Shown in pieces: positions 42,261 through 52,276 of a stretch of 64,000 bases of DNA. The translations under genes were made by a program, and so were the position numbers. The notes beneath the pieces are model-generated. The model searched no databases, had not been told where the DNA came from, and saw nothing but the letters and a program-made list of their open reading frames with translations. The stretch covers positions 2,849,845 through 2,913,844 of the forward strand of contig NZ_JAMXLB010000001.1 of NCBI RefSeq assembly GCF_024054195.1, in the 5' to 3' direction. The stretch comes from Flavobacterium sp. NRK F7. GTDB lineage: Bacteria > Bacteroidota > Bacteroidia > Flavobacteriales > Flavobacteriaceae. Within the stretch, counting starts at the first letter, position 1, and the number at the start of each line of letters is the position of its first letter.

Positions 42261-44696
42261 TTAAAATTTAAATTCAATTGTTGCGTAAAAAACTCTAGGT
42301 TCAGAAGGTATGATACCTGGTCCTGGATAGCCCGTAGCTCTTTTTGTGAAATACCATGAATTTAATACATTGTTAATTCCTGCTTCAAATTTTAGTTGTT
42401 TCCATTTGTAGGAAGTAGAAACATCCAAAACATAATAAGTAGGAATTTCACCAAAAATACCATAGGTATCATCATCTGAATTGGTTTTAATATTTAAAGC
42501 ATCTGTAAATTGAGAAGAAACATAAGTAAATTGCACGCTAGATAAGAAGTTTTTGTAACCAATACCTGTTCCTAACTTTACATTATAATTGGGAACAAAT
42601 TCTACTTTATTTCCTTTAATTGTTTCAACTTTTGATTCCACATATTGAGAATCTGTTAGAGCAACATTGGAAAAGGCGGTCCATATAAAGTTTTCATTGT
42701 CTCTAAAAAAAGTTTTACTAATATTCCAATCTAGTAGTGATTCAAAACCATATGTTAAAGCGGTTCCTAGATTATCTCTGTAACGCACATCTACGGCTGC
42801 TCTTGTAGGACTTTCTATCCTTTGTTCGCCAATTTTATCCTGATAATACAAAGCATATATACTTGCATCAAAAGAAATAATATCTCTAATTTTTCCTCTT
42901 AAACCAATATCAGAAGTATAGCCTTTTTCGTCAGTGATATCAGGATTAATTTCAAAACTAGGTGATGTAGTACGAATGTCGTTAAACGTTACTGAACGAT
43001 AATTTTGAGAAACATTACCATACCATTCTAATCCATTTTTCATTTTGTAACTCGCTCCAATTCCGAAAAGGAAAAATTGTCTTTCTTTTACATTTTCTTC
43101 ATTCACAGAAGTATCTAATAAAATATTACCTGCTAAATCGGTGATGATTTTTCTGTAGTAGCCATTGGCTTGGGTTTTAATATTTTCATATCGAAATCCT
43201 GGTGTAATTGAAAAGGCATCCGTAATTTTAAAGATGTTTTCTCCAAAAATAGAGACATTCAAATTAGGAAAAGTATAATCCGATTGATTGGCATAATTTG
43301 GAAATTCATCTGTTGCAAGATTAAAATTAGCATCACTTCCCGAACTTCCTGGACCTTGAAGACCTGAATTTTTAGCCTGATAATATTTGGTACCCAATAA
43401 AAAAGCATTTCGCTTTCCAAAGAAATCATATTTTTTTAAATAACGTGCTTCTGCACCCCAATTGACAAAATCACCAATAATCAAATCTCGTTCTGTACCT
43501 TCAACATCACTACTGGAAACCCTATTAGAACGATATCCTAAAGCTTTTCGGGAAGCATTTAAGCCAAATAATTGCAAGGAAAAATCAGCATCATGTTGAA
43601 AGTGATGTTTAAATCGTAACGCATACAAATTCCAATTGACATCAAACCAATTTCTACTTCTATTACTTTGTTTAGGATCTTCCTCAAACATAACATCAGT
43701 TAAACCTCCAGGTTGTTGTGCTAAATAATCAAAATAGGTATAATCAAAATGCAAAGATGTATTTGCTGAAAATTGATAATTTAAATTTGCGAAATAGGAT
43801 TTTGAATCAAACTGAGAATTCGGCCTAAATCCGTCTCCAGTCTTATAGTTGTAATACGTATAATAGCTGAATTTACCATGCGTTCCGCTTACACTTGTAA
43901 AATTGGTAAACAAATTATAAGAACCTATCGTATTTCTAGTGATGACTTCGATGGGTTTTAAGGTTGGTTTTTTTATTTTAAAATTAACCATTCCTCCAAA
44001 CTGCGTCCCATATTGTAAAGAAGCGGCACCTCTTACAATTTGAATAGCCTCTAAGGCTTCCGTAGGTGTAGCATAATAACTTTCTGGGTAACCCAAAACA
44101 TCTGCACTTATATCGTAATCGTTTTGTCTGGTATTAAAATTTGATGTTCGATTGGGGTTTAACCCTCTTCCTCCAATAGACAATTGCAAACCACCATCAT
44201 TACTTTCATTAATTGTTAATCCTACCACTTGTGCATACACTTGTCTAGGATTGTTTGTGGCTTTATTCGCAGTAATTTTATCTAAGGAAATGACTTCCGT
44301 TTTTTTACCTGCGTAAATAGCGGTTTCTTCAATATCTTTTAATTTATTGAGCGCAAATTGTTTTTCTTTCTCTTTAATTATGACCACTTCTGATAGTGCT
44401 GTGGCTAATTCATTTAACGTAATTTGAAGATCATTAGCATTGGGTTGAACAGATACCTCTTCAATTTGATAGCCTTGTAAAAAGAAAACTATAGTGTTAT
44501 TACCTTCAACTAACGACGTAATTTCGAAGGTACCATTAGATGCACTGCGCGTATATTGATAGGTTGTTTTATTATATATTTCCACATTTTCAAGTGGTTT
44601 ATTCAAACTATTGGTCACAATTCCTTTTACACTTTTTTGAGCGAAAGTAGCGGTAATACATAAGAAAAGTAACGTATTAAAAACCTTTGATGTCAT
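42261..44696 (-). CDS. TonB-dependent outer-membrane receptor (FecA-like)
   Basis: About 811 residues from MTSKVFNTLLFLC. A signal peptide is followed by a CarboxypepD_reg-like domain (VKGIVTNSLNKPLENV), a plug (RGAASLQYGTQFGGMVNFKI) and a 22-strand barrel ending in the aromatic YATIEFKF. The cargo is probably an iron complex given the imelysin neighbours. The start chosen overlaps the HTTM gene by 20 nt; the longer start at 44738 would overlap further and add a non-signal extension. Confidence 0.88.
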   Translation of the reverse strand: MTSKVFNTLLFLCITATFAQKSVKGIVTNSLNKPLENVEIYNKTTYQYTRSASNGTFEITSLVEGNNTIVFFLQGYQIEEVSVQPNANDLQITLNELATALSEVVIIKEKEKQFALNKLKDIEETAIYAGKKTEVISLDKITANKATNNPRQVYAQVVGLTINESNDGGLQLSIGGRGLNPNRTSNFNTRQNDYDISADVLGYPESYYATPTEALEAIQIVRGAASLQYGTQFGGMVNFKIKKPTLKPIEVITRNTIGSYNLFTNFTSVSGTHGKFSYYTYYNYKTGDGFRPNSQFDSKSYFANLNYQFSANTSLHFDYTYFDYLAQQPGGLTDVMFEEDPKQSNRSRNWFDVNWNLYALRFKHHFQHDADFSLQLFGLNASRKALGYRSNRVSSSDVEGTERDLIIGDFVNWGAEARYLKKYDFFGKRNAFLLGTKYYQAKNSGLQGPGSSGSDANFNLATDEFPNYANQSDYTFPNLNVSIFGENIFKITDAFSITPGFRYENIKTQANGYYRKIITDLAGNILLDTSVNEENVKERQFFLFGIGASYKMKNGLEWYGNVSQNYRSVTFNDIRTTSPSFEINPDITDEKGYTSDIGLRGKIRDIISFDASIYALYYQDKIGEQRIESPTRAAVDVRYRDNLGTALTYGFESLLDWNISKTFFRDNENFIWTAFSNVALTDSQYVESKVETIKGNKVEFVPNYNVKLGTGIGYKNFLSSVQFTYVSSQFTDALNIKTNSDDDTYGIFGEIPTYYVLDVSTSYKWKQLKFEAGINNVLNSWYFTKRATGYPGPGIIPSEPRVFYATIEFKF

Positions 44697-46038
44697 CGTT
44701 AAATGGTAAAATCCACGTTTTGTGTTGGAATGATTCATATTCTTTAGCTAAATCTATATTTGGATCAAGGTATCTTTGACTGAGTCTTCCGTTTAAAGCT
44801 ACATAGCTGTCTACGGTTACTATAGGGTCATATATACCAGTATTTTCGTAATAATCGTGTAAAAAATGAGCAAATTCTAAAATAAAATCAGGTTGAAAAG
44901 CCATTTGTTTTTCCTGAAAAGGAGTTAAAAATCGTGTTGTATCAATTGCTTTTCTTTGTTTTGTTTTAGCATCTGTAACATAAAATTGGGCATAGCCTGC
45001 TTTTTCCATTAACATGACTCTCCAAGAAAATCGAAATCCTTCTTCAGTCCAAAACAACTCATCAGGATATAACCAATAACGGAATGGAAAAACCAACTGA
45101 AAAGCCATAAATACAGCTAAAAAATACATTTTCAAGTTATATTTAGGTTGCTTAATAGAAGCAATTAATGCGTTTGGTGTTTCAAAAAACGTTTGTTTGC
45201 TTTTAAAAGCGACAAAGATAAGATTCATTATTCTTTTATGAAACCCAGCACTGAAGAAGATAAGCGTGCTGATAATCATAACATACGGGAACACCCCTAT
45301 AGGAAATAATATTTTGGTTAATACATGAAAGATTACTACAAAAACAAAGGCAATATTTCTTGTTTTTTTATTCCATAATAAAAAAGGAATGATTAAATCA
45401 TAAAGAGCACCAAACCAGCTAAAAGCATATTGTACCCATTCTTGATGAAACCAATTTCCTATGATGGGAGTGTTCGACTGATTGGGTAACCAAATTTTTA
45501 AAGGCATGGCTTCTAGTAGCCAATCTGAATTGAGTTTGGCTAAACCAGCGTAAAAATATACTATGGTTAACATTACTTTCAATATATCTATATTCCAAGT
45601 AGGAATTTGGAGGCTTTTAATCTTTTCGTTTTGTACAGCATCCACTGAATAATTAGCATTGGCAGGCAAAAAAATAAGGATAAAACTAATTACAGAAATA
45701 AAATAATAATGATTCAAATAAGTAGTTTTATCCATTAATTCTATATAGGTAAAACTCAAAAAGAAAACCGTAATCGCTATTTTATAGCGATATCCAATAG
45801 CAACTAGTAATGCGGCTAATCCGCATATAAAAAATAAAATATACGTAAAATTTCCCAAAGGTTTTACCCATTCAAAACCATAATACGTAAAGTGAAATTT
45901 GGGTTGGATATACATTTTATCAATCCAACCATAGGCAGAAAATCGAATGATACTAAAAAGCATCATTAAACCAAACGCCAGCCTAAAAAAAGCTAGCGTT
46001 ACAGTATCTGATTTCTTATTTAAATACGTTTGTATCAA
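44677..46038 (-). CDS. HTTM-domain (vitamin-K-dependent gamma-carboxylase-like) membrane protein
   Basis: 453 residues. Several membrane segments with DKTTYLNHYYFISVISFILIFLP and WNIDILKVMLTIVYFYAGLAKLNSDWL typical of the HTTM module, then a C-terminal soluble part. Bacterial homologs have no proven carboxylase role. It sits between imelysin-1 and the TonB receptor, overlapping the latter, so all belong to one operon. Confidence 0.85.
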   Translation of the reverse strand: MIQTYLNKKSDTVTLAFFRLAFGLMMLFSIIRFSAYGWIDKMYIQPKFHFTYYGFEWVKPLGNFTYILFFICGLAALLVAIGYRYKIAITVFFLSFTYIELMDKTTYLNHYYFISVISFILIFLPANANYSVDAVQNEKIKSLQIPTWNIDILKVMLTIVYFYAGLAKLNSDWLLEAMPLKIWLPNQSNTPIIGNWFHQEWVQYAFSWFGALYDLIIPFLLWNKKTRNIAFVFVVIFHVLTKILFPIGVFPYVMIISTLIFFSAGFHKRIMNLIFVAFKSKQTFFETPNALIASIKQPKYNLKMYFLAVFMAFQLVFPFRYWLYPDELFWTEEGFRFSWRVMLMEKAGYAQFYVTDAKTKQRKAIDTTRFLTPFQEKQMAFQPDFILEFAHFLHDYYENTGIYDPIVTVDSYVALNGRLSQRYLDPNIDLAKEYESFQHKTWILPFNDDIKGF

Positions 46039-46050
46039 ATTAAAGCAAAA

Positions 46051-47169
46051 TTAATCTCCATCATTATCTACATAATCCACAGTAATATTCAATGCTTGCA
46101 TCATGTCTAATTTCAAATACACAATATTTAATTGCAATGCATCATATAATTCTACCATTTTTACATTATTCGAATTAATCTGATTAGAATAACTATTATC
46201 GATAGAATTATTTACAGTCAAAATGGTTTGGAATTGATTGTTAATAATGGTACTAAGATTTTGTCCATCTCTATTTGTATTTAAGTAATCTAAATACGAC
46301 TTTAAACTAGATCCTTCCGTATTTGCATTAAAATATTTACCATTAAAGAAATCTTGAGAAGCTTTAATAGATTCTTCCAATAACAATTTTGAAACATCGT
46401 TCTTAAAATAAGCTTCTACAATTTCTGGATATTTATTTCCATCATTTACGAATGCGCCACAAGGATATCCCACTTTACCTAAACGGATATCTTTTTCATA
46501 GTATTTTATAAAACTGTTTACCATTTTATTGGTACTACTACTTACTGAATTTCCATTACTACTGATAAAAGTATTTCGATACGTACCATTCCAATCGGTA
46601 ACTACTGCATCGATATTTACTTTTAATTGGTTAGCCAAATCAGAAAGATACTGTTTGTATTTTGTAGCATCTGGGTTTGTTTCATAGAAAGCTATAATTT
46701 CAGCATCTGAACTTGCCAACCCATTAATCATATAATCCATAGCAGGTAAACCTTGTTTATCATATTGAGACAACAAAGCAAAATTATAACCACCATTAGT
46801 AATATTAGTTTGAATTCCTGCTTGGTTTGTAGGATAAATATTAACTGTACTATTTAAGTTGATTAATTCGGCTTTACCAATGGAAAACATTCCTACATAT
46901 TGATACGCTTTGTAAGCCTCTAACCACGCGGTTCTTACTTCGTTTAAGTTAGTTTGGTCTGGAGTGCTAACAAAAGTACTTACTTTAGTATCTAATAGTG
47001 CTACTTTATCTTGATAATTTTCATATCTAGGGATAATAATATTATCGGCCCAATTGGTTAATAATTCTGTTCTATTAAAATTATCGTTATTGGTTTCATT
47101 ACTTGATGAATCGCTCGAACAAGCGATTAAAAAAAGTAGAGAGAAACATCCTAAAACTATCTTTTTCAT
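46051..47169 (-). CDS. Imelysin family lipoprotein, copy 1
   Basis: 372 residues. Lipobox FLIAC|SSDS. It shares the imelysin helical layout with copy 2 (LLTNWADNIIIPRYENYQDKV, RTAWLEAYKAYQYVG), but the GxHxxE position reads GLPAMDYMI, so the usual metal-type His is replaced. It lies 12 nt before the HTTM gene. A lone -7 element (47219-47226) suggests an internal promoter. Confidence 0.82.
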   Translation of the reverse strand: MKKIVLGCFSLLFLIACSSDSSSNETNNDNFNRTELLTNWADNIIIPRYENYQDKVALLDTKVSTFVSTPDQTNLNEVRTAWLEAYKAYQYVGMFSIGKAELINLNSTVNIYPTNQAGIQTNITNGGYNFALLSQYDKQGLPAMDYMINGLASSDAEIIAFYETNPDATKYKQYLSDLANQLKVNIDAVVTDWNGTYRNTFISSNGNSVSSSTNKMVNSFIKYYEKDIRLGKVGYPCGAFVNDGNKYPEIVEAYFKNDVSKLLLEESIKASQDFFNGKYFNANTEGSSLKSYLDYLNTNRDGQNLSTIINNQFQTILTVNNSIDNSYSNQINSNNVKMVELYDALQLNIVYLKLDMMQALNITVDYVDNDGD

Positions 47170-47218
47170 TAAAGCTATATTTTAAATATTTTGATTTTGA
47201 ATTCTTTTAATTGGTTTG

Positions 47219-47226
47219 CAAAAATA
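47219..47226 (-). promoter_or_regulatory. Possible internal -7 element before imelysin-1
   Basis: TATTTTTG on the minus strand, 50 nt before the ATG. There is no TTTG at the proper distance. Confidence 0.35.
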
Positions 47227-47267
47227 AACCAAATTAGAAGTTTTGTTCATTAAGCAAATACTAATTT

Positions 47268-48473
47268 TTAGTTAACGATTTCAGCTTGTGCAACTGTAAA
47301 ACTAAAACGAGTTGCAATAGTAGTTGCTAATTCGTCTAATTTTGTATTTAAGTAATCCACATCCCATAATCCATTAGTTCCAGCCGTTAAATCACTTAAA
47401 ATAGAATCAACTTCTGCCTTAGAAAAATAAGGTGCATTTGTAGTAGGATTATTCGTATATCTCAAAGCCATAATAAAACCATACGCTTCTGATAGTGCGT
47501 GAAATGCTTTAGCTCCATTATCGGTAATTAATTTAGCTTTTCCTTCTTTTAAATAAAATACCGCTCTAACTGCAGGTACTAAAGCTAATCTTGCTTTAAT
47601 AATTGCAATTTGTTCATCTCTAACCGTATAATTATTTGCAACAATAGCAGCTCTTCCTTTTCTAAAAGCCAATTCAATTTCAGCTTTAACCGTATTAAAA
47701 TCTGCATCAGCATTTACCTGATTGATATAACTATCCCAAAACTTTCCACCGCCTGCACCGTATATATAACCATAAGCTTCATCCCATAAGTGTTCCATTT
47801 TAGTATAATTTTTACCCGATTCCAATACCTTATTACTATTGTTTATTTTGTTATTTGCTTCATCTAAAACTGTAGTACTTAAATAATTATTTACGATTTG
47901 GTCCATAAAACAAGCTCCCATTAAACCTTTTAAAAGTACTTGTTGTGGTTCTAATCCATTTGCTGCAAATAGTCTAATCGAAGTTCCATCTTGATATTTT
48001 CCAGCTACATTTTCAGACGCGTTATTTCCTTGACTAGCAGCATTTGCATCAGTAAATTGAGATTCAAAAAAAGTGCGTACTTCAGCTTGTTCTAAAGTTG
48101 AACCTCCACCACCAAAATATACAAAATAATCTTTTGAAGCAGCTGTTTTGTCTTTCAATTCTTTTCCAGAAGTATTCATTTCAGTAGTTGAAAACGGATT
48201 GTTCTCGTTTGCATACATATTGCTAAGCACAGTTACATCTACTTGATTACCTGCTACTCCTTGATTTTTAATATAATTTCCCATTTCAGTAAGCATCAAT
48301 ATACGATTTGATTGTCCACTAAAATCAACTGTAGTTTGGTTATTTCTATTAAATTCATAGGTCTCAGGAACAGTAACAGAATCAGTAGTACTTCCATTAT
48401 CATCACTTGAACAGGATAAAAGACCAATACATAAAAAAGATAAAACAATTTTAGAAAAAATGATAGTTCGCAT
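47268..48473 (-). CDS. DUF4856 lipoprotein, first gene of iron-uptake-type operon
   Basis: 401 residues. Lipobox IGLLSC|SSDD. PETYEFNRNNQTTVDFSGQSNRILMLTEMGNYI is the characteristic opening of DUF4856 proteins, which regularly accompany imelysins in Bacteroidota. The chemistry is unknown. It begins the minus-strand series running to the SGNH gene and is preceded by a full consensus promoter. Confidence 0.85.
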   Translation of the reverse strand: MRTIIFSKIVLSFLCIGLLSCSSDDNGSTTDSVTVPETYEFNRNNQTTVDFSGQSNRILMLTEMGNYIKNQGVAGNQVDVTVLSNMYANENNPFSTTEMNTSGKELKDKTAASKDYFVYFGGGGSTLEQAEVRTFFESQFTDANAASQGNNASENVAGKYQDGTSIRLFAANGLEPQQVLLKGLMGACFMDQIVNNYLSTTVLDEANNKINNSNKVLESGKNYTKMEHLWDEAYGYIYGAGGGKFWDSYINQVNADADFNTVKAEIELAFRKGRAAIVANNYTVRDEQIAIIKARLALVPAVRAVFYLKEGKAKLITDNGAKAFHALSEAYGFIMALRYTNNPTTNAPYFSKAEVDSILSDLTAGTNGLWDVDYLNTKLDELATTIATRFSFTVAQAEIVN

Positions 48474-48509
48474 TATTTATTTAGATTTATTTAAAATAAT
48501 TTAACGATG

Positions 48510-48540
48510 CAAAAATAAAAACTAAATTGGAAAGTCCAAA
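48510..48540 (-). promoter_or_regulatory. Promoter of the DUF4856-imelysin-HTTM-TonB operon
   Basis: On the minus strand TTTG (48537-48540), 19-nt spacer, TATTTTTG (48510-48517). This is a complete match, 36 nt before the ATG. No obvious Fur-box palindrome is seen around it. Confidence 0.8.
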
Positions 48541-48575
48541 GTTTTATTTAGAATAAATTAAAATAATTTAAATTA

Positions 48576-48953
48576 CTAAAATAAATCAATAATAAGTTTG
48601 ACAATAAAACAAAAGACGAAGATATAAATACTGACTAAGCCAGAAAACATCGTTACACCTAAAGCTGTTTTATCTTCTAATGCTTCTGCTAATACTTTAA
48701 AAGAGGTTATATTTACTAGGATTAAAATAAGAAAATACAATACAAAAGTAGTCCAAAAAAAAGTGGTATAGAATAACAAAATTCCAAAAACAATAGCACT
48801 TAACATTGGCATATAAAAAGAAAAATTGGCCACATATTTATTGGGACCTTGTAATTTGCAGTACATAAAACTAAAAGCCAGTAAAAATAAAATTACTAGA
48901 ATAAAAGGAACAGCAACGGTATACCAACCAAAATATGGTAAAAATATATTCAT
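48576..48953 (-). CDS. Small four-TM membrane protein
   Basis: 125 residues, four hydrophobic segments, no recognised family. It is 9 nt downstream of the HMG-CoA lyase gene, so likely co-transcribed with it. Confidence 0.65.
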   Translation of the reverse strand: MNIFLPYFGWYTVAVPFILVILFLLAFSFMYCKLQGPNKYVANFSFYMPMLSAIVFGILLFYTTFFWTTFVLYFLILILVNITSFKVLAEALEDKTALGVTMFSGLVSIYIFVFCFIVKLIIDLF

Positions 48954-48962
48954 TATAAGCTA

Positions 48963-49826
48963 TTAATGATAATAATCAAATATTTTTAGCGATTCATTAT
49001 AAGCACTTTCAAAACTGATGGCATGGCAATTGGTATCAATCTTTTTTGCTGTAAAATAGGACAACATTTTTTCGGTAGGCATATTTCCAGTAAGATCATC
49101 TTTAGCCATTGGGCAACCTCCAAAACCTTTAATTGCACCATCGAATCGAGTACAACCTGCTTGATAGGCGGCGTCAATTTTTTCAAACCATGAATCAGGA
49201 GTAGTATGTAAATGAGCTCCAAATTCGATATCTGGATATTTTGAGATTAAATTAGAGAATAAATAATCTATAACTTCGGGGGTTGAACTACCAACCGTAT
49301 CCGAAAGCGAAAGAATTTTAACACCCATCTTGGCCAATCTTTCTGTCCATTCTCCTACTATATCTACATTCCAAGGATCACCATATGGATTTCCAAATCC
49401 CATAGAAATATAGGTTACTACTTCTTTTTTGGATTGATCCGCAATTTCTAAAATTTCCTGAAGCGTTACAATAGATTCCGCAATAGTTTTATGCGTATTT
49501 CTCATTTGAAAATTTTCAGAAATAGAAAAAGGGAAACCTAAATAATTAATTTCTGGATGCACAGCCGCTAATTCAGCTCCTTTTGTGTTGGCAATTATGG
49601 CCAATAATTTACTTGTAGTAGCGGACAAATCTAATTGTGCTAAAACAGCAGCTGTATCTTGCATTTGCGGAATTGCTTTTGGAGAAACAAAACTTCCGAA
49701 ATCAATGGTATCAAAACCTACTCGCAAAAGAGCTTGTATGTATTGCACTTTTTTTTCTGTAGGAATAAAATCTTTGATGCCTTGCATGGCATCTCTAGGA
49801 CATTCTATTATTTTGACGTGTTTCAT
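48963..49826 (-). CDS. Hydroxymethylglutaryl-CoA lyase
   Basis: 287 residues, the normal length. KIIECPRDAMQGI is the opening of the DRE-TIM barrel with its metal/substrate Arg-Asp pair. SLSDTVGSSTPE and the active-site Cys loop GAIKGFGGCPMAKDDLTGN are the HMGL signatures. It cleaves HMG-CoA to acetoacetate and acetyl-CoA, at the end of leucine breakdown. Confidence 0.93.
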   Translation of the reverse strand: MKHVKIIECPRDAMQGIKDFIPTEKKVQYIQALLRVGFDTIDFGSFVSPKAIPQMQDTAAVLAQLDLSATTSKLLAIIANTKGAELAAVHPEINYLGFPFSISENFQMRNTHKTIAESIVTLQEILEIADQSKKEVVTYISMGFGNPYGDPWNVDIVGEWTERLAKMGVKILSLSDTVGSSTPEVIDYLFSNLISKYPDIEFGAHLHTTPDSWFEKIDAAYQAGCTRFDGAIKGFGGCPMAKDDLTGNMPTEKMLSYFTAKKIDTNCHAISFESAYNESLKIFDYYH

Positions 49827-49833
49827 GTGTAGC

Positions 49834-49841
49834 CAAAGATA
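49834..49841 (-). promoter_or_regulatory. -7 element of the HMG-CoA lyase gene
   Basis: TATCTTTG on the minus strand ends 7 nt before the ATG, which predicts a nearly leaderless mRNA. Confidence 0.45.
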
Positions 49842-49856
49842 GGAAAGAATTCTATT

Positions 49857-50882
49857 TTACGAAATCGTTTTAGCTTTAAAAATTGCTTTATTGATGTCAC
49901 GTACTAATTTAGGTCCTTCATAAATAAAACCTGTATATAACTGTATCAAACTAGCTCCAGCATCTAATTTTTCCAAGGCATCTTGAACAGAATGTATGCC
50001 TCCTACTCCTATAATTGGAAAGGATTGATTGCTCTTTTCTGAAAGAAAACGAATTACTTCTGTACTTCTTTGAGTTAATGGTTTTCCAGATAAACCACCC
50101 ATTTCATTTTTATTTTCAGATTGTAAACCTTCTCTTGAAATGGTAGTATTCGTTGCAATAACTCCTGCAATTTTTGTTTCATTTACAATAGTAATAATGT
50201 CTAACAATTGTTCGTCTGTTAAATCAGGAGCAATTTTTAGTAATATCGGTTTTTGTTTGGGTTTACTTGCATTTTTATTTTGCAATTTTAATAACAAAGC
50301 CGTTAAAGGCTCTTTATCTTGCAATGCACGTAAATTAGGTGTATTAGGCGAACTTACATTTACAACAAAATAATCTACATAGGGAAAAAGCGCATCAAAA
50401 CTAATTTCATAATCTAAAACAGCTTCTTCATTAGGTGTAATTTTATTTTTGCCAATATTACCTCCAATTAAAACTCCCTTGTTTTTTTTCAACCGTTCTA
50501 CAGCGTCTAAAACACCTCCGTTATTGAATCCCATACGATTAATAATAGCTTGATCTTCCTGCAAGCGGAACAACCTTTTTTTAGGATTTCCTTCTTGTCC
50601 TTTAGGTGTTAACGTTCCTATCTCTATAAATCCAAATCCAAAATTCGATAACTCATTATACAATTTTGCATCTTTATCAAAACCAGCCGCTAAACCTACC
50701 GGGTTTTTAAATTTTAAACCAAATACTTCGGTTTCTAATTCTTTATTTGATACCGTATATAAAGATTTAAAAAAAGGTCCAAATCCTATTTTATGAAAGA
50801 AACGAATACATGAAAAGGTAAAGTAGTGCACTTTTTCTGGGTCAAACAGAAATAGTATCGGTCGAATAAGTAATTTATACAT
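49857..50882 (-). CDS. pyrD: Dihydroorotate dehydrogenase (quinone), class 2
   Basis: 341 residues. An N-terminal membrane-associating helix pair ([22 protein letters not shown]) marks class 2. [25 protein letters not shown] with the catalytic Ser, and [11 protein letters not shown] and GVGGI FMN-site motifs are present. It oxidises dihydroorotate in pyrimidine synthesis and passes electrons to quinone. Confidence 0.95.
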   Translation of the reverse strand: MYKLLIRPILFLFDPEKVHYFTFSCIRFFHKIGFGPFFKSLYTVSNKELETEVFGLKFKNPVGLAAGFDKDAKLYNELSNFGFGFIEIGTLTPKGQEGNPKKRLFRLQEDQAIINRMGFNNGGVLDAVERLKKNKGVLIGGNIGKNKITPNEEAVLDYEISFDALFPYVDYFVVNVSSPNTPNLRALQDKEPLTALLLKLQNKNASKPKQKPILLKIAPDLTDEQLLDIITIVNETKIAGVIATNTTISREGLQSENKNEMGGLSGKPLTQRSTEVIRFLSEKSNQSFPIIGVGGIHSVQDALEKLDAGASLIQLYTGFIYEGPKLVRDINKAIFKAKTIS

Positions 50883-50905
50883 AAAATTGAAGTAGTTGTG
50901 TGCTG

Positions 50906-50913
50906 CAAAAATA
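50906..50913 (-). promoter_or_regulatory. -7 element of pyrD
   Basis: TATTTTTG on the minus strand, 23 nt before the ATG. Confidence 0.45.
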
Positions 50914-50928
50914 GAGATTCGTTTGCAA

Positions 50929-50955
50929 TAAAAAAAGCTCCCTTAAGAGCTTTTC
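50929..50955 (-). terminator. Terminator after the 50958-51452 gene
   Basis: AAAAGCTC/GAGCTTTT stem with a 6-nt loop and a T run on the minus strand. Confidence 0.8.
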
Positions 50956-50957
50956 AT

Positions 50958-51452
50958 TTATTCCATTTTTTGTTTTTCATAAAGAATCGTTTCTACGGTT
51001 TCGAAATCGGTCGGTTTGTCATCGTTATGAAAATATTTTATTAAAACTTGCCCCCAAAGTTGGGTGTTTGAAAATTCAGCAATTATCCAACGATGGTTTA
51101 ACACTTTCGCTTTATTGATAATAAAGTTTTTACCATCAATTGGTTCATACGGAATTAAAGGATTTCCATTTGGTTTTGTGTTTAACTCTTGTATGTCTTC
51201 ATTTACTTTTTGCATCACTTTTAAATAATCTAAATTTTTAGAATAATAATAGTCTTGTGCATCCTGATCTTTTTCAATATCAAAATAATCATTATAACCC
51301 ACAATTGAAATGGAATCTCTTGCAATTTTCAATCGTTCTTTTGTAAGTTGTACTTCTTTTTCTTTGGCATCTAAAATTTTGTTAGAATTTACATATTGAA
51401 AAATATTAAGTAAAAGAGCAAGAATAAAAAGGTATAAGAATGTGTTTTTCAT
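50958..51452 (-). CDS. Membrane-anchored coiled-coil protein of unknown function
   Basis: 164 residues. N-terminal anchor (TFLYLFILALLLNIFQYV), then a coiled coil (ILDAKEKEVQLTKERLKIA) and a small C-terminal domain with IIAEFSNTQLWGQVLIKYF. It starts 4 nt after the metallo-hydrolase gene ends. No family assigned. Confidence 0.7.
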   Translation of the reverse strand: MKNTFLYLFILALLLNIFQYVNSNKILDAKEKEVQLTKERLKIARDSISIVGYNDYFDIEKDQDAQDYYYSKNLDYLKVMQKVNEDIQELNTKPNGNPLIPYEPIDGKNFIINKAKVLNHRWIIAEFSNTQLWGQVLIKYFHNDDKPTDFETVETILYEKQKME

Positions 51453-51456
51453 TGGA

Positions 51457-52230
51457 TTAAATTAAAATTTCTAAATTATCGTAAGCTACAAATACATTTT
51501 TGGGTAATTTTTTTTGAATTTCTTCATGAAAACCAAAGAGATGACTGATATGGGTTAAATAAGTTCTATTTGGTTGAACCAAAGATATAAAATCTAAGGC
51601 TTCTTCTAAATTAAAATGAGAATGATGCGGTTCTTCTCGTAAACAATTTATAACCAACACCTTGCAGTTTTTTATTTTATTTATCTCATCTATAGCAACC
51701 GTTTTAACATCAGTTAAATAAACAAATCCTTCTATTTGATAACCAAAAACCTGTAAATTTCCATGAGAAGCATTAATCGGTTCTATCCATTGATTGTTAA
51801 CTTTAAAACCTTCATTTTCTTTCACTTCTATTTGCGTTACTGAAGGTGCACCAGGATATTTATTCTCATTAATAAATATATAATCAAATCGTTTTTCTAA
51901 GTTCTCTAGTACGCGTTTATGAGCGTATACTGGAATAGGTCCTTGTTTAAAATAAAACGGACGAATATCATCTAAACCTGCTGTATGATCAGCATGCTCA
52001 TGTGTAAATAATAAGGCATCTATATAATTGCAATTAGAAGTTAACATTTGTTGTCTAAAATCGGGACCACAATCTATTACGATAGAAAAATCTTCGGAAT
52101 GAATCCAAACAGAAACTCGCAATCTTTTGTCTTTTGCATCCTTACTTAGACAAACCGAATGATTACTTCCTATTACAGGAATTCCTTGCGAGGTGCCAGT
52201 TCCTAAAAAATAAACTTTAATCGTACTCAT
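51457..52230 (-). CDS. MBL-fold metallo-hydrolase (PhnP/RNase Z-like)
   Basis: 257 residues. GTGTSQGIPVIG and the metal motif THEHADHTAGLDD are diagnostic. Further ligands lie in IDCGPD and THISHLFG. Members include phosphodiesterases such as PhnP; no phn genes are nearby, so the substrate is open. The -7 element at 52237-52244 ends 6 nt before the ATG. Confidence 0.88.
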   Translation of the reverse strand: MSTIKVYFLGTGTSQGIPVIGSNHSVCLSKDAKDKRLRVSVWIHSEDFSIVIDCGPDFRQQMLTSNCNYIDALLFTHEHADHTAGLDDIRPFYFKQGPIPVYAHKRVLENLEKRFDYIFINENKYPGAPSVTQIEVKENEGFKVNNQWIEPINASHGNLQVFGYQIEGFVYLTDVKTVAIDEINKIKNCKVLVINCLREEPHHSHFNLEEALDFISLVQPNRTYLTHISHLFGFHEEIQKKLPKNVFVAYDNLEILI

Positions 52231-52236
52231 ATGCTA

Positions 52237-52244
52237 CAAAAATA
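52237..52244 (-). promoter_or_regulatory. -7 element of the metallo-hydrolase gene
   Basis: TATTTTTG on the minus strand directly abuts the start region, predicting a leaderless or near-leaderless transcript. Confidence 0.45.
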
Positions 52245-52276
52245 ATAATAAATGCAGTAGTTTTTATCATTTTAAT

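Noticed and set aside
48481-48545. Fur box at the iron-type operon promoter
   Set aside because: No recognisable 19-bp GATAAT-type palindrome is present; the region is merely AT-rich.
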